Positions 23,870-34,868 of a stretch of DNA of 64,000 nt are shown piece after piece. The notes below the pieces were generated by a model, which had not been told where the DNA came from, ran no database searches, and saw only the letters and a program-made list of their open reading frames with translations. This DNA is from Macrostomum hystrix (Eukaryota > Platyhelminthes > Macrostomidae). A program made the translations under genes and the position numbers. Position 1 is the first letter of the stretch. Every line of letters starts with the position of its first letter. The stretch spans positions 2,920,001 through 2,984,000 of the forward strand of contig CATNEN010000029.1 of the NCBI GenBank assembly GCA_950097015.1, read 5' to 3'.

Positions 23870-24532
23870 AACCAGTTAGCTTAAACTTCCAACTTAGAAA
23901 GTTTTCCCGCATGTTTATGTTACAGCTTTCGTTTGTGAAGGCCAAAAAGCACCAGGAAATAAAATCAAGTGCACCATATTTCATTTCTGAAGAAAACACG
24001 GCACATCTTGGAGATTTGTTGTGATTTCGTATTATTTATAGTACATATGATGCCTTATGTAATACTTAAATCTTATATTCACATAGTTCCATCAGACTTG
24101 ATTGAATTTTTACTATTTTCTAGTCTAGTGGGCTTTATTCATTCGTTTGTACAAGCAGTAATTTTATTTTCAGTTTCAATCTGACACCTTCGTTCTAGAT
24201 GTCACATAATTAAACAGACAAAATAGTTTACAAAAGCATTTTGGTATCATTATACTGTATGATTATAGTCCATCATAATCATAACTACCATCATTATGCT
24301 ATAAAGTATCACTATCGGCCAATCTTAGTTAATCTCTATTGTTCGTTATGAGACACCTCTGCGTTAATTTTCTTTCAATTGGCTACAATTATTATTCTTT
24401 CTTGGATTGTTTCAATCGACCGCGATTTAAAGTGGAGCAATGGCGCCAGCGTTACTTTCGTGTCATAATTATAATTAGTCGTATCCCAAAACTCCCACAG
24501 ACTGAACGCCCCATGAACCCTAGCAACCGAGC

Positions 24533-27149
24533 ATGAGTGCAGCAGCGCAAGAAGAAGTTGCCACGGCGGGCGCTGCCGCATCTTCAAATGGCCATCATTC
24601 TCGCGACGCCGCGTCGGCAGGTCGCCAAGCCTCGCCAGCCAAACAGTCGGTGTCGTCGCCTGAGCGGGCGCGTTCTTCGTCGCCAGTGAAGCCAGACGAC
24701 AAGCCAAGATCGGGCCTGTCCCGCGCCGAGAAGCTGCTGTTGGATCTGGACGCTGAAATTGAACGCGATCGGCGACACCAACGCGGCGGCAGCGCCTCGG
24801 CGTCCCCCACTCCGCCGCCGCCCCAGTCGGGACTCGGTGGAAGCAAAACTAATAGTCGAGTAGATGTCAGAACAGTGTCGGTAAGTTTCCAGCTTCAATT
24901 AGACGTTCAGATGGATTCAGATGATGCTACAGCCCGTGGCACACATCTGACCTAACGCGCGGCACTTTCAAAGGCTGCGTACAGCTGTGTTCAGTCCGTG
25001 GACTGGGGAGTCTGCCACAGACACCAGAGTTTCTACCCATCTGTTGTTTATAACTATCTTAGCAAATTTATTAAATAAATCAATGGAGAAATTAGTACCT
25101 CACTCAAGGTCACTAAATAAAACTCGAACCCCCGACCTCTCGATCGAAATTCCGCAGCTCTATCCGCTGGGCTACAAGCTCCCTTACCAGAGTGAACTTT
25201 GGCAATGGTTAGAACAGGACAGGAGCTCTAAACAACTATCAACCAACTGGTACATAGGGTACTGTTTCACTCAAAGCAGCCTGACATTACAATTAGTGCT
25301 TTGGCTTGAGCAGGAAGCAGGGCCTCATAGGTCTGTGGAATTTGCGCAGTTTTATTTTTGTGCATCCGTTTCTACGGTTCCCCTCCCTCCCCATGCGTTT
25401 CTCGACCTTTTTAACTTTTCCGAGAGCTACAGCCGCCACCGCGAACAGTGGCTTAACCATCTCGAGGGGCGCCCTAGCTCTAGCAGGGATTTCTCTAGCC
25501 CAGCCTGCAAGAATAGCTCAGCAGAGCAATGACCCTAGCTAAATATGTCCCTAGCGTGTCCGCCGCAGCTTATCGCGTGTCGAATTTCGACTTCCAGCGC
25601 GCACTGGAGGAGGACGCCGCCATCCATCACACAGAGGCCTCTCGTAAAAGCATCGAAAAGCAGCAGCAGCAGCAAAAGCAGCTACTGCCTGATCAGCAGC
25701 AACTGCAGCGTCGAGTAGACGACCTACTGGAAGAGAATCGACGCCTGCAGGCCTCGCTAAGTCGGGCTACAGCATCGGGCGGCTCGTCGGACCCCGGTAC
25801 CTCGGCGTATGGCGATCGTCCCCGCTTGGACTCCGACGAATCTCAGCACCTCCTGGATCGCCTGCTGCTGGACAAGGAAACCATGGCAACGGAGATGCAG
25901 CTTCTACGATCGGAAATTGAATCGTTAAAATCGCGAGACCGCACTGAGAATGCGTTGGCTAAGCAGCAGCAGCAGCAGCACCCTGGCCTGCCCGAGTACG
26001 ATCCTAACAACCCGGCCGCTTTAAAACGACGCATTGGTGAGTTCGATTGATTTGCTAATAGAGGATTAGGCTGGGATTTTTATAGATATTTTAATTCACC
26101 TAGAATAATATATTGGCATAATTTGTTTAAGGCATAAAGGCCCATGCCTTTGATTATAAGAGTCTTTAGTTGTAAATTTCTAATGACGAAAAATTCCTGG
26201 CTAACTTAGTTCTCACTTTTCATCAGAATGTGAGCTCTCGACTGACCCTTAGTTGACTATTCTATACTCTCTAACCTATAAAACACATTTTCAATGCACA
26301 GTTGATGAGGCTGAATATTGAATCGGAAGGAGTGGTTAAGAGCCCCCTCCCAGTTGTTGACTTAACAGAAGAGAACAAAAACCTGAGCCAGGATCGCTTG
26401 TTTGCTAACAGCGTGTTGCCGGCTTCGCCAGTTTTCTGCGCCAATGATAAAAACTAAAAAAATGATGGTAAAAATATTTTACTCTTTAGTTGGGCGGCAT
26501 TTATAGATGAACCAGCAGCGTATGCACTGCAGTTCACAAACTGAATCATAGGTAGTTAGTAGTTGTTTAGTCACTACGTTTCATTTCCTTAATCGTATCC
26601 TTATTGGTAATAATAATTGCAGGAGGGCTGCAGGCAATGGAACATCATTAGGTGACAGTAGACCCGCAGCCAGCGAGGAGGCAATCCTGCCCATTTCGCT
26701 GATGTACAGATAGCGAAAGCATCCCTGACTTTCTCATCATCAGGGAGTGTACAATTTACCGTGCCTTGAAGGTTGGCCCTAAAGGGCGTAAATTGCACGA
26801 CAAGCCCCCAAGCCTTCTCTCCGCGGCTACGCCCCAAATGAATGTGTCCTCGCCGGGGAATCGAACTTAGGGACCTTGGTGCGAGAGGCAAACGAGATAA
26901 CCGCTCTGCCACTCACCCTCTCGTGGACTGATTAGGCTGACACACCCTGGTGCTAATACATTCAGTATTCAGTGTACTTGTTAATTTGTTTTGTATTCTA
27001 ATTTACAACGATGTCAAGAAAGTTTCTACAAACAAACCGAATCTATCTTTATCCACATAGTTGACCTGGAGCAGCAGATATCTGACCTGCAAGAGGCAAA
27101 CGAGACAATGAGACAGAGCTACGCTGTTAACCAGACACCACATCAGCAT

Positions 27150-27180
<31 letters not shown>

Positions 27181-30100
27181 TGGGCCTAGGTCTGCCTAGC
27201 TGGAGCCCGGCTTCGGACAGTCGGCTCAGGGCCACCGTCGAGGAGCTCACTGTGGAGAACCGCGTACTGCGCGATGAGGTGAGATCGACTGAGGCCAATC
27301 AGACACACTCCCAGATCATCAGGTTGATGAGACACTCCCAGATCATCAGGTTGATCAGACACTCCCAGATCATCAGGTTGATGAGACACTCCCAGATCAT
27401 CAGGTTGATGAGACACTCCCAGATCAACAGGTTGATGAGACACTCCCAGATCATCAGGTTGGTGAGACACTCCCAAATCATCAGGTTGGTGAGACACTCC
27501 CAGATCATCAGGTTGATGAGACACTCCCGGATTATCAGGTTGATGAGATACTCCCAGATCATCAGGTTGATGAGACACTCCTAGATCCTCTCAAGTTGAT
27601 CAGACACTCCCAGATCATCAGGTTGATGAGATACTCCCAGATCATCAGGTTGATGAGATACTCCCAGATCATCAGGTTGATGAGACACTCCCAGATCATC
27701 AGGTTGATGAGACACTCCCAGATCCTCTTAGGTTGATCAGACACTCCCAGCTCCTCTCAAGTTGATCAGACACTCCCAGATCCTCTCAAGTTGATCAGGC
27801 ATTCCCAGATCCTCTTAGGTTGATCAGACACTCCCAGCTCCTCTTAGGTTGATCAGACACTCCCAGCTCCTCTCAAGTTGATCAGACACTCCCAGATCCT
27901 CTCAAGTTGATCAGACACTCCCAGATCCTCTCAAGTTGATCAGACACTCCCAGATCCTCTCAAGTTGATCAGACACTCCCAGATCCTCTCAAGTTGATCA
28001 GACACTCCCAGATCCTCTCAAGTTGATCAGACACTCCCAGATCCTCTCAAGTTGATCAGACACTCCCAGATCCTCTCAAGTTGATCAGACACTCCCAGAT
28101 CCTCTCAAGTTGATCAGACACTCCCAGATCCTCTCAAGTTGATCAGACACTCCCAGATCCTCTCAAGTTGATCAGACACTCCCAGATCATCAGGTTGATG
28201 AGACACTCCCAGATCATCAGGTTGATGAGACACTCCCAGATCATCAGGTTGATGAGACACTCCCAGATAATCAGGTTGATGAGACACTCCCAGATCATCA
28301 GGTTGATGAAACACACTCCCAGATCATCAAGTTGATGAGACACTCCCAGATCATCAGGTTGATGAGACACTCCCAGATCATCAGGTTGATGAGACACTCC
28401 CAGATCAACAGGTTGATGAGACACTCCCAGATCAACAGGTTGATGAGACACTCCCAGATCATCAGGTTGGTGAGACACTCCCAGATCATCAGGTTGGTGA
28501 GACACTCCCAGATCAACAGGTTGATGAGACACTCCCAGATCATCAGGTTGGTGAGACACTCCCAGATCATCAGGTTGGTGAGACACTCCCAGATCATCAG
28601 GTTGATGAGACACTCCCAGATCATCAGGTTGATGAGACACTCCCAGATCATCAAGTTGATAAGACACTCCCAGATCATCAGGTTGATGAAACACACTCCC
28701 AGATCATCAAGTTGATGAAACACACTCCCAGATCATCAAGTTGATGAAACACACTCCCAGATCATCAAGTTGATGAGATACTCCCAGATAATCAGGTTGA
28801 TGAGACACTCCCAGATCATCAGGTTGATGAAACACACTCTCAGATCAACAGGTTGATGAGACACTCCCAGATCATCATGTTGATGAAACACACTCTCAGA
28901 TCAACAGGTTGATGAGACACTCCCAGATCATCAGGTTGATGAAACACACTCCCAGATCATCAAGTTGATGAGACACTCCCAGATCATCAGGTTGATGAGA
29001 CACTCCCAGATCAACAGGTTGATCAGTGTTTCATCATTGATTGAAATCCCAACCTGTAGGTGACGCGGCTGCGCCAGAAGGAGCGCCCGGATTTTTCGCA
29101 CCTTCGCGAAGATGTTGGCGGCCTTCGCTCCGAGATGGACTCGCTGCGAGAGAAGAACAGTCAGCTCGTGCAAGAGAACAGGCGACTCCTGGGCAGCGTG
29201 TCCTCCGGTGACTCCATGACTTTGTCCGGCTACCACCATCGACCGCTGATGTACGACGGCGTCATCAACAGTGTGGGAGGTTAGTGAACAGATTACAGAT
29301 CAATAGGAAAACCCTATAAATCAGACCCCATTTTTCGGATTTTGTTTCTATAGTGTGTGAAACTTTCCTGCACCTACTTTTACTTTCAACATCAGCGTTA
29401 AAAATGCAATCTGTGTTGTTCCAATCGCAATTTTTGCACTGATTGGATTATAGATTGCAATCAATGTGGAATCCCATGGGACAGTTAGGGGTAGAAATAA
29501 ACACTCGCGTTGCATTTTGTTCCAATTTAACTATCATTGTTTGTTTTTCCAAGACAGCGACTTCTAGCTTTGCTTTCTACCATAGACTACGGACCCTTCC
29601 TAAATTATTCATATTAATCTGTGACCGCCAGATTGTTTTCGCTTTGCTTCTTTGTCTATGGCTATGATAGATAAATGATAGAGCGTTCGCATCACCTGAA
29701 CATTGTACACTTTTGGAGGGGTTTTTTCCCAGCCACCAATGAAGCCTGATTGTTGCACGCCTTTACTGTCTATGTCCCGAACCCCGCCAGCTCGTCTCGC
29801 TGTCTTACAGCCTTCCCCAAACTGAGTTCTCTTGCTGCCCTAAGTCAGGCGGTCTACTTTTGGACCATAGACATTTCGGGCGTGCACCAATCGACAAAAT
29901 AATCGATTGCTGCACGCCCCGCGAGACCGCTGGCTATATCCGCTCCGTGAGACTGATTGTTGCACGCCCCAACTGTCTGTGGTCCAAAAGTATACAATGC
30001 CAGTGATAAACGGCTATTCGTACTGCAAAGTTTTAAACCTCGGGTGCTACGCGCCCTCGGTTAAAAACATTGCAGCACTCATAGCCGTTTATTACTATAT

Positions 30101-31499
30101 CAGACTTCAATACCACCCGGACAGACTTCAATACCACCTGAACAGACTTCAATACCACCCGAACAGACTTCAATACCAACCGTAACGACGCTCGCCAAAC
30201 ATTGTCACGCACAGGGGCCGCTGATCGTTTATACATTGTTGCAGGCTCGGCTAGCAGAGATTTCTGCGCCAATGGCGCTACTACCGGCCTGCATCGCGGG
30301 CTGGGCTCCAATCTTCGGGCTCAGTCTATGGCCGATGTCAGCTGTGAGCAAGCCTCGCACTCTGGAACGCGTCCACCCTATAAAATTTTTTCTGTTTGAT
30401 TCATTATTTTTAATTTTAGATTTTTCAAACTTCCTCAAACACACTTGGCTTGCTGTTCCAACCCTTACACTCCTGTGTAGACACTAGTTTATTCACACTA
30501 TAATTTCCTCCGGGCGCCAGTCGTCCACTGTAAACGAGTAAATTTACGTTGAGCTTTTCTTTGGTAACGCTGTCCCAAGCACAAAAATGTGTGTCGTACT
30601 TTTTTCCACACGTAGACTAAGCAGATTACTAATCGCAATAATGATTTTGATTGTCGTAATTGAGCGGCGACTGAAAAGAGGAACACAGCACTCAAATTAG
30701 GTGAAAATCGGCCTTCCAATTTTCATTGGGTGGCGTCAGTCACGTGATTTGGCGAAGGGTGGGTTCAAAATAAAATGTTTTAAAAATAGCGACAATTCAG
30801 CCCTTCGTCGGACAATCAGAATTCCGAAGTAATTTGTTCACCAGGGTTGTTTAAGCCGCTGTCACTCTATTTTAGTTGTGTGGTGCCATCGTATGGCGAA
30901 AGGGAACAAAAAGCAGGTAAAGAAACAAAGTAACGGACTGCCGGTTCGTACTGACACAATGCCAGCGTTACTCCCTGCTTCATTCACAAATTTGTTATTC
31001 ACATTTATGCATTTTTTTCGTTTTTAACCGTTATACTGCTCTCGGTACGCCGACACACCCTCCGCGTCTTTCATTGGCTGCTGCCTCTATCAATTCTTCC
31101 TGAAAAATTCCAAAGCACTTAATTTTTTCACCCACCTCCCTCCGCGTCTCTCATTGGCTGTGTCACTTTTTACTCGTAAAATTCCAATGCAGTTAAATTC
31201 TTCACCAACCTTTCTACGCGATTCCGATTGGCTGCGGGTTCTGCCATATTTTATTGACAGTCTTATCTCATTCCAACGTGTAATGTTCACAACGCCAAGC
31301 TACAATGTTTAGTTACAGCTTCCTCCTTCATCGTTCCGCAGCCATCTCATCTGGTCGTCAAAATCAACAGTCGCAGCCGCACTTCGAGGCTAGAAGCTAC
31401 CAGCGATACGAGCAGCCTTTTGAAATGTCCGCTTCAACAACTCTGGATCGACAATCGCGCTCTCGTTCGCCAACGCGCCAATCTCTAAGTCAACATCGT

Positions 31500-31531
<32 letters not shown>

Positions 31532-33097
31532 AAAGCAGGCGTTTTTTGACGCTTCAATCGAAACAGCGCAGAAATCAGCCACTTGGAAGAAGCGCCACCC
31601 AGCGGTACCGCCGCTAGCCCTGTCGGGCGCCGCTGCTCCCGCTGGCAATGGAACAGCCGCCGCAGCAAAAGCTGCCGCTATTCGGGCTGACGACTCTGGC
31701 GACTCAACTGACACTATACTGACAGATGTCGAGCGGGAGTTTGAAGGCTTCGATTCCGGCAAGGGTGAGACCCATGTTGACCATGTTAGTGGGCTGGGAG
31801 ACCAGACTGGAGTATAAATTCGTACCTGAATTGCCATTGCCTGCCTTACAAAATCTCCTAATGACCCATTTTCGTGAAAGTCCACCATATGCATCAAATT
31901 TTCCGCACTTTACGATGAACTAACTTTCGAAGCCGTCCGAGTCAGCATCGTCTAGATATTCAGCGATTCTTGTGGACGAGGACAACTACAATTGCTCTGC
32001 ATAAACCTTTTTGACGAATCCATATTCGTATGGTATTTGAAATTACCCCGGTCTTAAACAGTATTTCTACTGCTAACGGAATAGCGTAGTCAACGCGACA
32101 TTAGTACTCAAATCCACCACTTCTAGCCGGCTACCGCAGCAAGTATTCGCGAGAGATTTCGCCTGTGCGTCAATCGGCTGCTGGCAAGGACAAACAGCAG
32201 CAGTTTCACATTGGCTCTCGACACGGCCGATCTAGTTCCAGCCTGGCCGTTGATCGCTCTGGTGTCATGATTTTGCCGCCTCCGGCGTCGCCTCTGTCGC
32301 CGCCGATTACGCCGCCGTCACCGCCGCCCCGACGGCATCACCAGTTCCCGTCGGACAGTCCGTTCTCCACCGTCGGCCGGCATCCGTTTGCTCCGAAGCA
32401 TCACGCCGACATTCGATCGGGAGATTTAGTGAAATTCACCAGACAGGGCGGCCGAATCTCCAAGGGCCTGGTGCACTACATCGGCCGCCTACCGGGCAGG
32501 AACGATGTCTACATCGGCGTGGAGCTGGACCACGAGGAGGGCAAGCACGACGGAGTGTACGACGGACGGCGATACTTCCAATGGTGAGTGTGAACTCTGA
32601 CCGTCTGTGAGAGCGACTTGATAAAAAAGTTACGAACACTTCGTGATAAGGAAACCCATTCCTCACGGCCTATTTTCCATACTCAATTTTCCTGTGCACA
32701 TCATTTGGTGACAGTAGACCCGCAGCCAGCGAGGAGGCAATTCTGCCCATTTCGCTGACTCCTGAGCACACGCACACAGGTGTGTACATTTGCCCTGACG
32801 ACAAGCCCCCAAGCCTTCTCTCCGCGGCTGCGCCCCAAATTAATGTGGCCTCGCCGCGGAAACGAGCTCAAGGACTTTCGTGCGAGAGGCAACCGCGTTA
32901 TCTGCTCTGCCACTCACCCTCAGTCGCTAAATTTCACGCTCCAGTTTTAGATCTGGGGCGATTAGGTGAGCATGAACATTATACCTATGTTAGTTATCCT
33001 AACGGATTATTAATCTACCTGCGACCATTTCAGCAAGCCACACAAAGGTGTCTTCGTCGCCTTCAACAAGCTGATCATGTGCTACCAGTCCAAGTGA
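24533..33097 (+). CDS. Coiled-coil protein with C-terminal CAP-Gly domain
   Basis: CAP-Gly domains bind the C-terminal EEY/F of tubulin and EB proteins, so a microtubule role is likely. Seven phase-consistent exons (24533-24880, 25517-26036, 27061-27278, 29060-29279, 31342-31764, 32127-32583, 33034-33097) give 749 residues. Order: low-complexity Ala/Ser/Pro N-terminus; coiled-coil segments rich in Leu, Glu and Gln in exons 2-4 (RRVDDLLEENRRLQ, VDLEQQISDLQEAN, LRSEMDSLREKNSQL) with CAG-encoded polyglutamine runs; a Ser/Ala linker; a Pro-rich stretch; then CAP-Gly at about residues 660-745 with YIGVELD, GKHDGVYDG, YFQC and KPHKGVFVAFNKL, reaching almost to the stop. The GKHDG motif matches the family GKNDG. 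The exon 2 acceptor (AATAG at 25512-25516) has a weak pyrimidine tract but is the only phase-0 choice found. The orthologue is not recognised; the C-terminal CAP-Gly resembles none of CLIP, p150 or TBCB in layout. Confidence 0.85.
24960..25183 (-). mobile_element. tRNA-derived SINE in CAP-Gly gene intron 1
   Basis: The minus-strand head has an A box (GTAGCCCAGCGGATAGAGC) and a B box (GGGTTCGAGTTT). Its 3' part, CCCCAGTCCACGGACTGAAC followed by a GTACGCAGCC block, matches the 3' part of the plus-strand SINE at 46002-46220. The two are copies of one family, distinct from the GGCAGAGCGG family. It is antisense to the host gene. Confidence 0.75.
26608..26922 (-). mobile_element. GGCAGAGCGG-family SINE in CAP-Gly gene intron 2
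   Basis: Same family as 15408-15766: minus-strand A box GTGGCAGAGCGGTTATC, B box AGTTCGATTCCCC and ATT-repeat tail. It is slightly shorter in the middle. No target duplication could be recognised. Antisense to the host gene. Confidence 0.85.
27290..29035. repeat. 27-29-bp minisatellite in CAP-Gly gene intron 3
   Basis: More than 60 units based on ATCATCAGGTTGATGAGACA followed by CTCCCAG. A homogenised middle block (about 27720-28190) uses a 29-base variant with CTCTCAAGTTGATCAG. The array starts about 20 bases after the exon 3 donor (27279) and stops about 25 bases before the exon 4 acceptor, so the intron is almost pure repeat. Confidence 0.95.
29280..31341. other. CAP-Gly gene intron 4
   Basis: Mostly unique sequence. 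It contains three partial copies of GATTGTTGCACGCC (about 29746-29970), a long hairpin (30006-30092), and four short units of CAGACTTCAATACCACCCG (30102-30180). No exon was recognised. Confidence 0.5.
30006..30092. repeat. Long imperfect inverted repeat (hairpin)
   Basis: Left arm ATAAACGGCTATTCGTACTG onward pairs with the right arm ending in CACTCATAGCCGTTTAT. Arms are about 33 bases with several mismatches, around a GC-rich loop CTCGGGTGCTACGCGCCCTC. It could be a small foldback element; no target duplication was found. Confidence 0.6.
32698..32922 (-). mobile_element. Truncated GGCAGAGCGG-family SINE in CAP-Gly gene intron 6
   Basis: The minus-strand A box region (GTGGCAGAGCAGATAACGCG) and the GGGGCGCAGCCGCGGAG body are present. 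The 3' tail and part of the middle are missing compared with 15408-15766. Antisense to the host gene. Confidence 0.8.
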
Positions 33098-33479
33098 ACC
33101 CACTCTCGCCTGCCTACCTGATCAATCTAATGCAGCTGCATTGATGACTAAATATTACTGCTCACGTGATTCAATAGCGACCGAAACTAGAAAATTCATT
33201 TAAAACAATAGATTTCAGTAGTAATCAGCCCTCAAAATTTCTTTGGCTAAGTTCCACAAAAAGTCTGTGTTCTAAAAATAGAAACATTGAGGCCTTCCAA
33301 GAAAAAAGATAGCTGTGTTCTACTGCAACTTTATGTTCAAAGAGAACATACGAGCTAGCTATATGCAGTCCTGTCTTTTGAATTCGACTGTTCTCCGTTG
33401 GCAACTAAATATATCGATAATGTAACTTTAGCCGTCATTGACGCAAGACTATAAAGTAAAACTAAATTTAAGCAGTCCT

Positions 33480-34080
33480 AACAAATCGATTGGGATCTGA
33501 ATCTGGATTGGGATCTGAATCTGGATTGGGATCTGAATCAGGATTGGAATCAGAATAAGGGATTGGGATCTGAATCTGGATTGGGATCTGAATCTGGATT
33601 GGGATCTGAATCTGAATTATGATCTGAATCTGGATTGGGATCTGAATCTGGATTGGGATCTGAATAGGGGATTGGGATCAGAATCTGGATCGGGATCAGA
33701 ATCTGGATTGGGATCAGAATCTGGATTGGGATCAGAATCTGGATTGGGATCAGAATCTGGATTGGGATCAGAATCTGGATTGGGATCAGAATCTGGATCG
33801 GGATCAGAATCTGGATCGGGATCAGAATCTGGATTGGGATCAGAATCTGGATTGGGATCAGAATCTGGATCGGGATCAGAATCTGGATCGGGATCAGAAT
33901 CTGGATTGGGATCAGAATCTGGATTGGGATAGAATCAGGATTGGGATCAGAATCTGGATTGGGATAGAATCTAGATTGGGATCAGAATCTGGATCGGGAT
34001 AGAATCAGGATTGGGATCAGAATAGGGGATTGGGATCAGAATCTGGATCGGGATCACAATCTGGATTGGGATCAGAATAA
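33480..34080. repeat. 18-bp minisatellite
   Basis: About 33 units of GGATTGGGATC(T/A)GAATCT with interspersed variants (GATCGGGATC, AATAGGG). A Gly-Ser-Glu-Ser open frame on the plus strand is a repeat artefact. The array starts about 30 bases downstream (minus sense) of the donor of the candidate exon at 34107-34220. Confidence 0.95.
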
Positions 34081-34106
34081 AAATAAAGTTGTTTTAAGTA
34101 ACATAC

Positions 34107-34220
34107 TGATTCAATATAAGACTGTCGGAAGTATTTTGTTGTTTTTTTCTTGTCCTCGTCCTCATCCATCGTTGAGGCGTCCTTAGCTAAAACGTCCTTT
34201 CTTCTTAGAAACTTGTCTTC
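34107..34220 (-). CDS. Candidate internal exon of an unidentified minus-strand gene
   Basis: A 38-codon open segment lies between an acceptor (AACAAACAG, then GAAGAC) and a strong donor (GTATGT), both in phase 0. It encodes a highly charged stretch: EDKFLRRKDVLAK, then DASTMDEDEDKKKTT, then KYFRQSYIES. Codon use is not repeat-derived and the flanks are AT-rich. The downstream intron would again begin with a minisatellite, as in the proven genes here. No partner exon was found and the protein is not recognised. It could be chance. Confidence 0.4.
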
Positions 34221-34868
34221 CTGTTTGTTAGGGCAAAGTAAATTACTTAAAATAATTGAAGAAAGCACATTGTAGTTTTTCACCCGCATATGTTCCAGTT
34301 GTTTTTCCTCATTTTATTATCGGCATTGCTTTTGTCTCTCACACTACTGCTCCGAAGTAGCTAGTTTAGTCTTTTTAACGCAGGCTTTTTCTGTATAAAT
34401 ACAGAATAAATTTCTGCCAGTGTTCTGGATGGACGAAGCATGGATGGAATTAAGTAACTAGGCTTGGGCGCTGTGTGCAGGAATTAAAGAAAAAATTGTA
34501 AAAACAGATCAACTTAATTTTTTTTTTATTTCGCAGTTTTAGCAATTCAATTTAAGTCGAATTCATTCATAATGATTAGTTATTTTAATGCACGCTAGAC
34601 TACTAACAGTAGTTTTTCAGCCTGAAGCAGCGATTACTGGCTGGTTCAGAACATTTCGCATTGCTTTGTTGTTAGTTTTCGACTTAATGCTTCTGTGATA
34701 AACTTACTGAATCAGCTGTGTTTTTTGTATTGAAATTTAGAAGTAAATATAATGACAAAAATAAGTTAAAACAAACAAGCTAGTATTAATATGATTCTAA
34801 TTTGCTTTTGGATGTAGACAAATTTGGCATAAGAATTTTCTCTTCAAATTAAACTGTCATCAAATGTT
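34221..34868. other. AT-rich intergenic stretch
   Basis: No exon, transposon end or repeat array could be recognised between the candidate exon and the 28-bp array. Confidence 0.4.

Larger units (their letters stand above)
20296..24532. other. Divergent intergenic region, RTEL1 / CAP-Gly gene
   Basis: AT-rich DNA between two divergently transcribed genes, so both promoters should lie here. Two non-autonomous DNA transposons (21750-22514 and 23709-23869) are recognisable. No clear TATA box could be assigned to either gene and no further exon was found. Confidence 0.5.
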
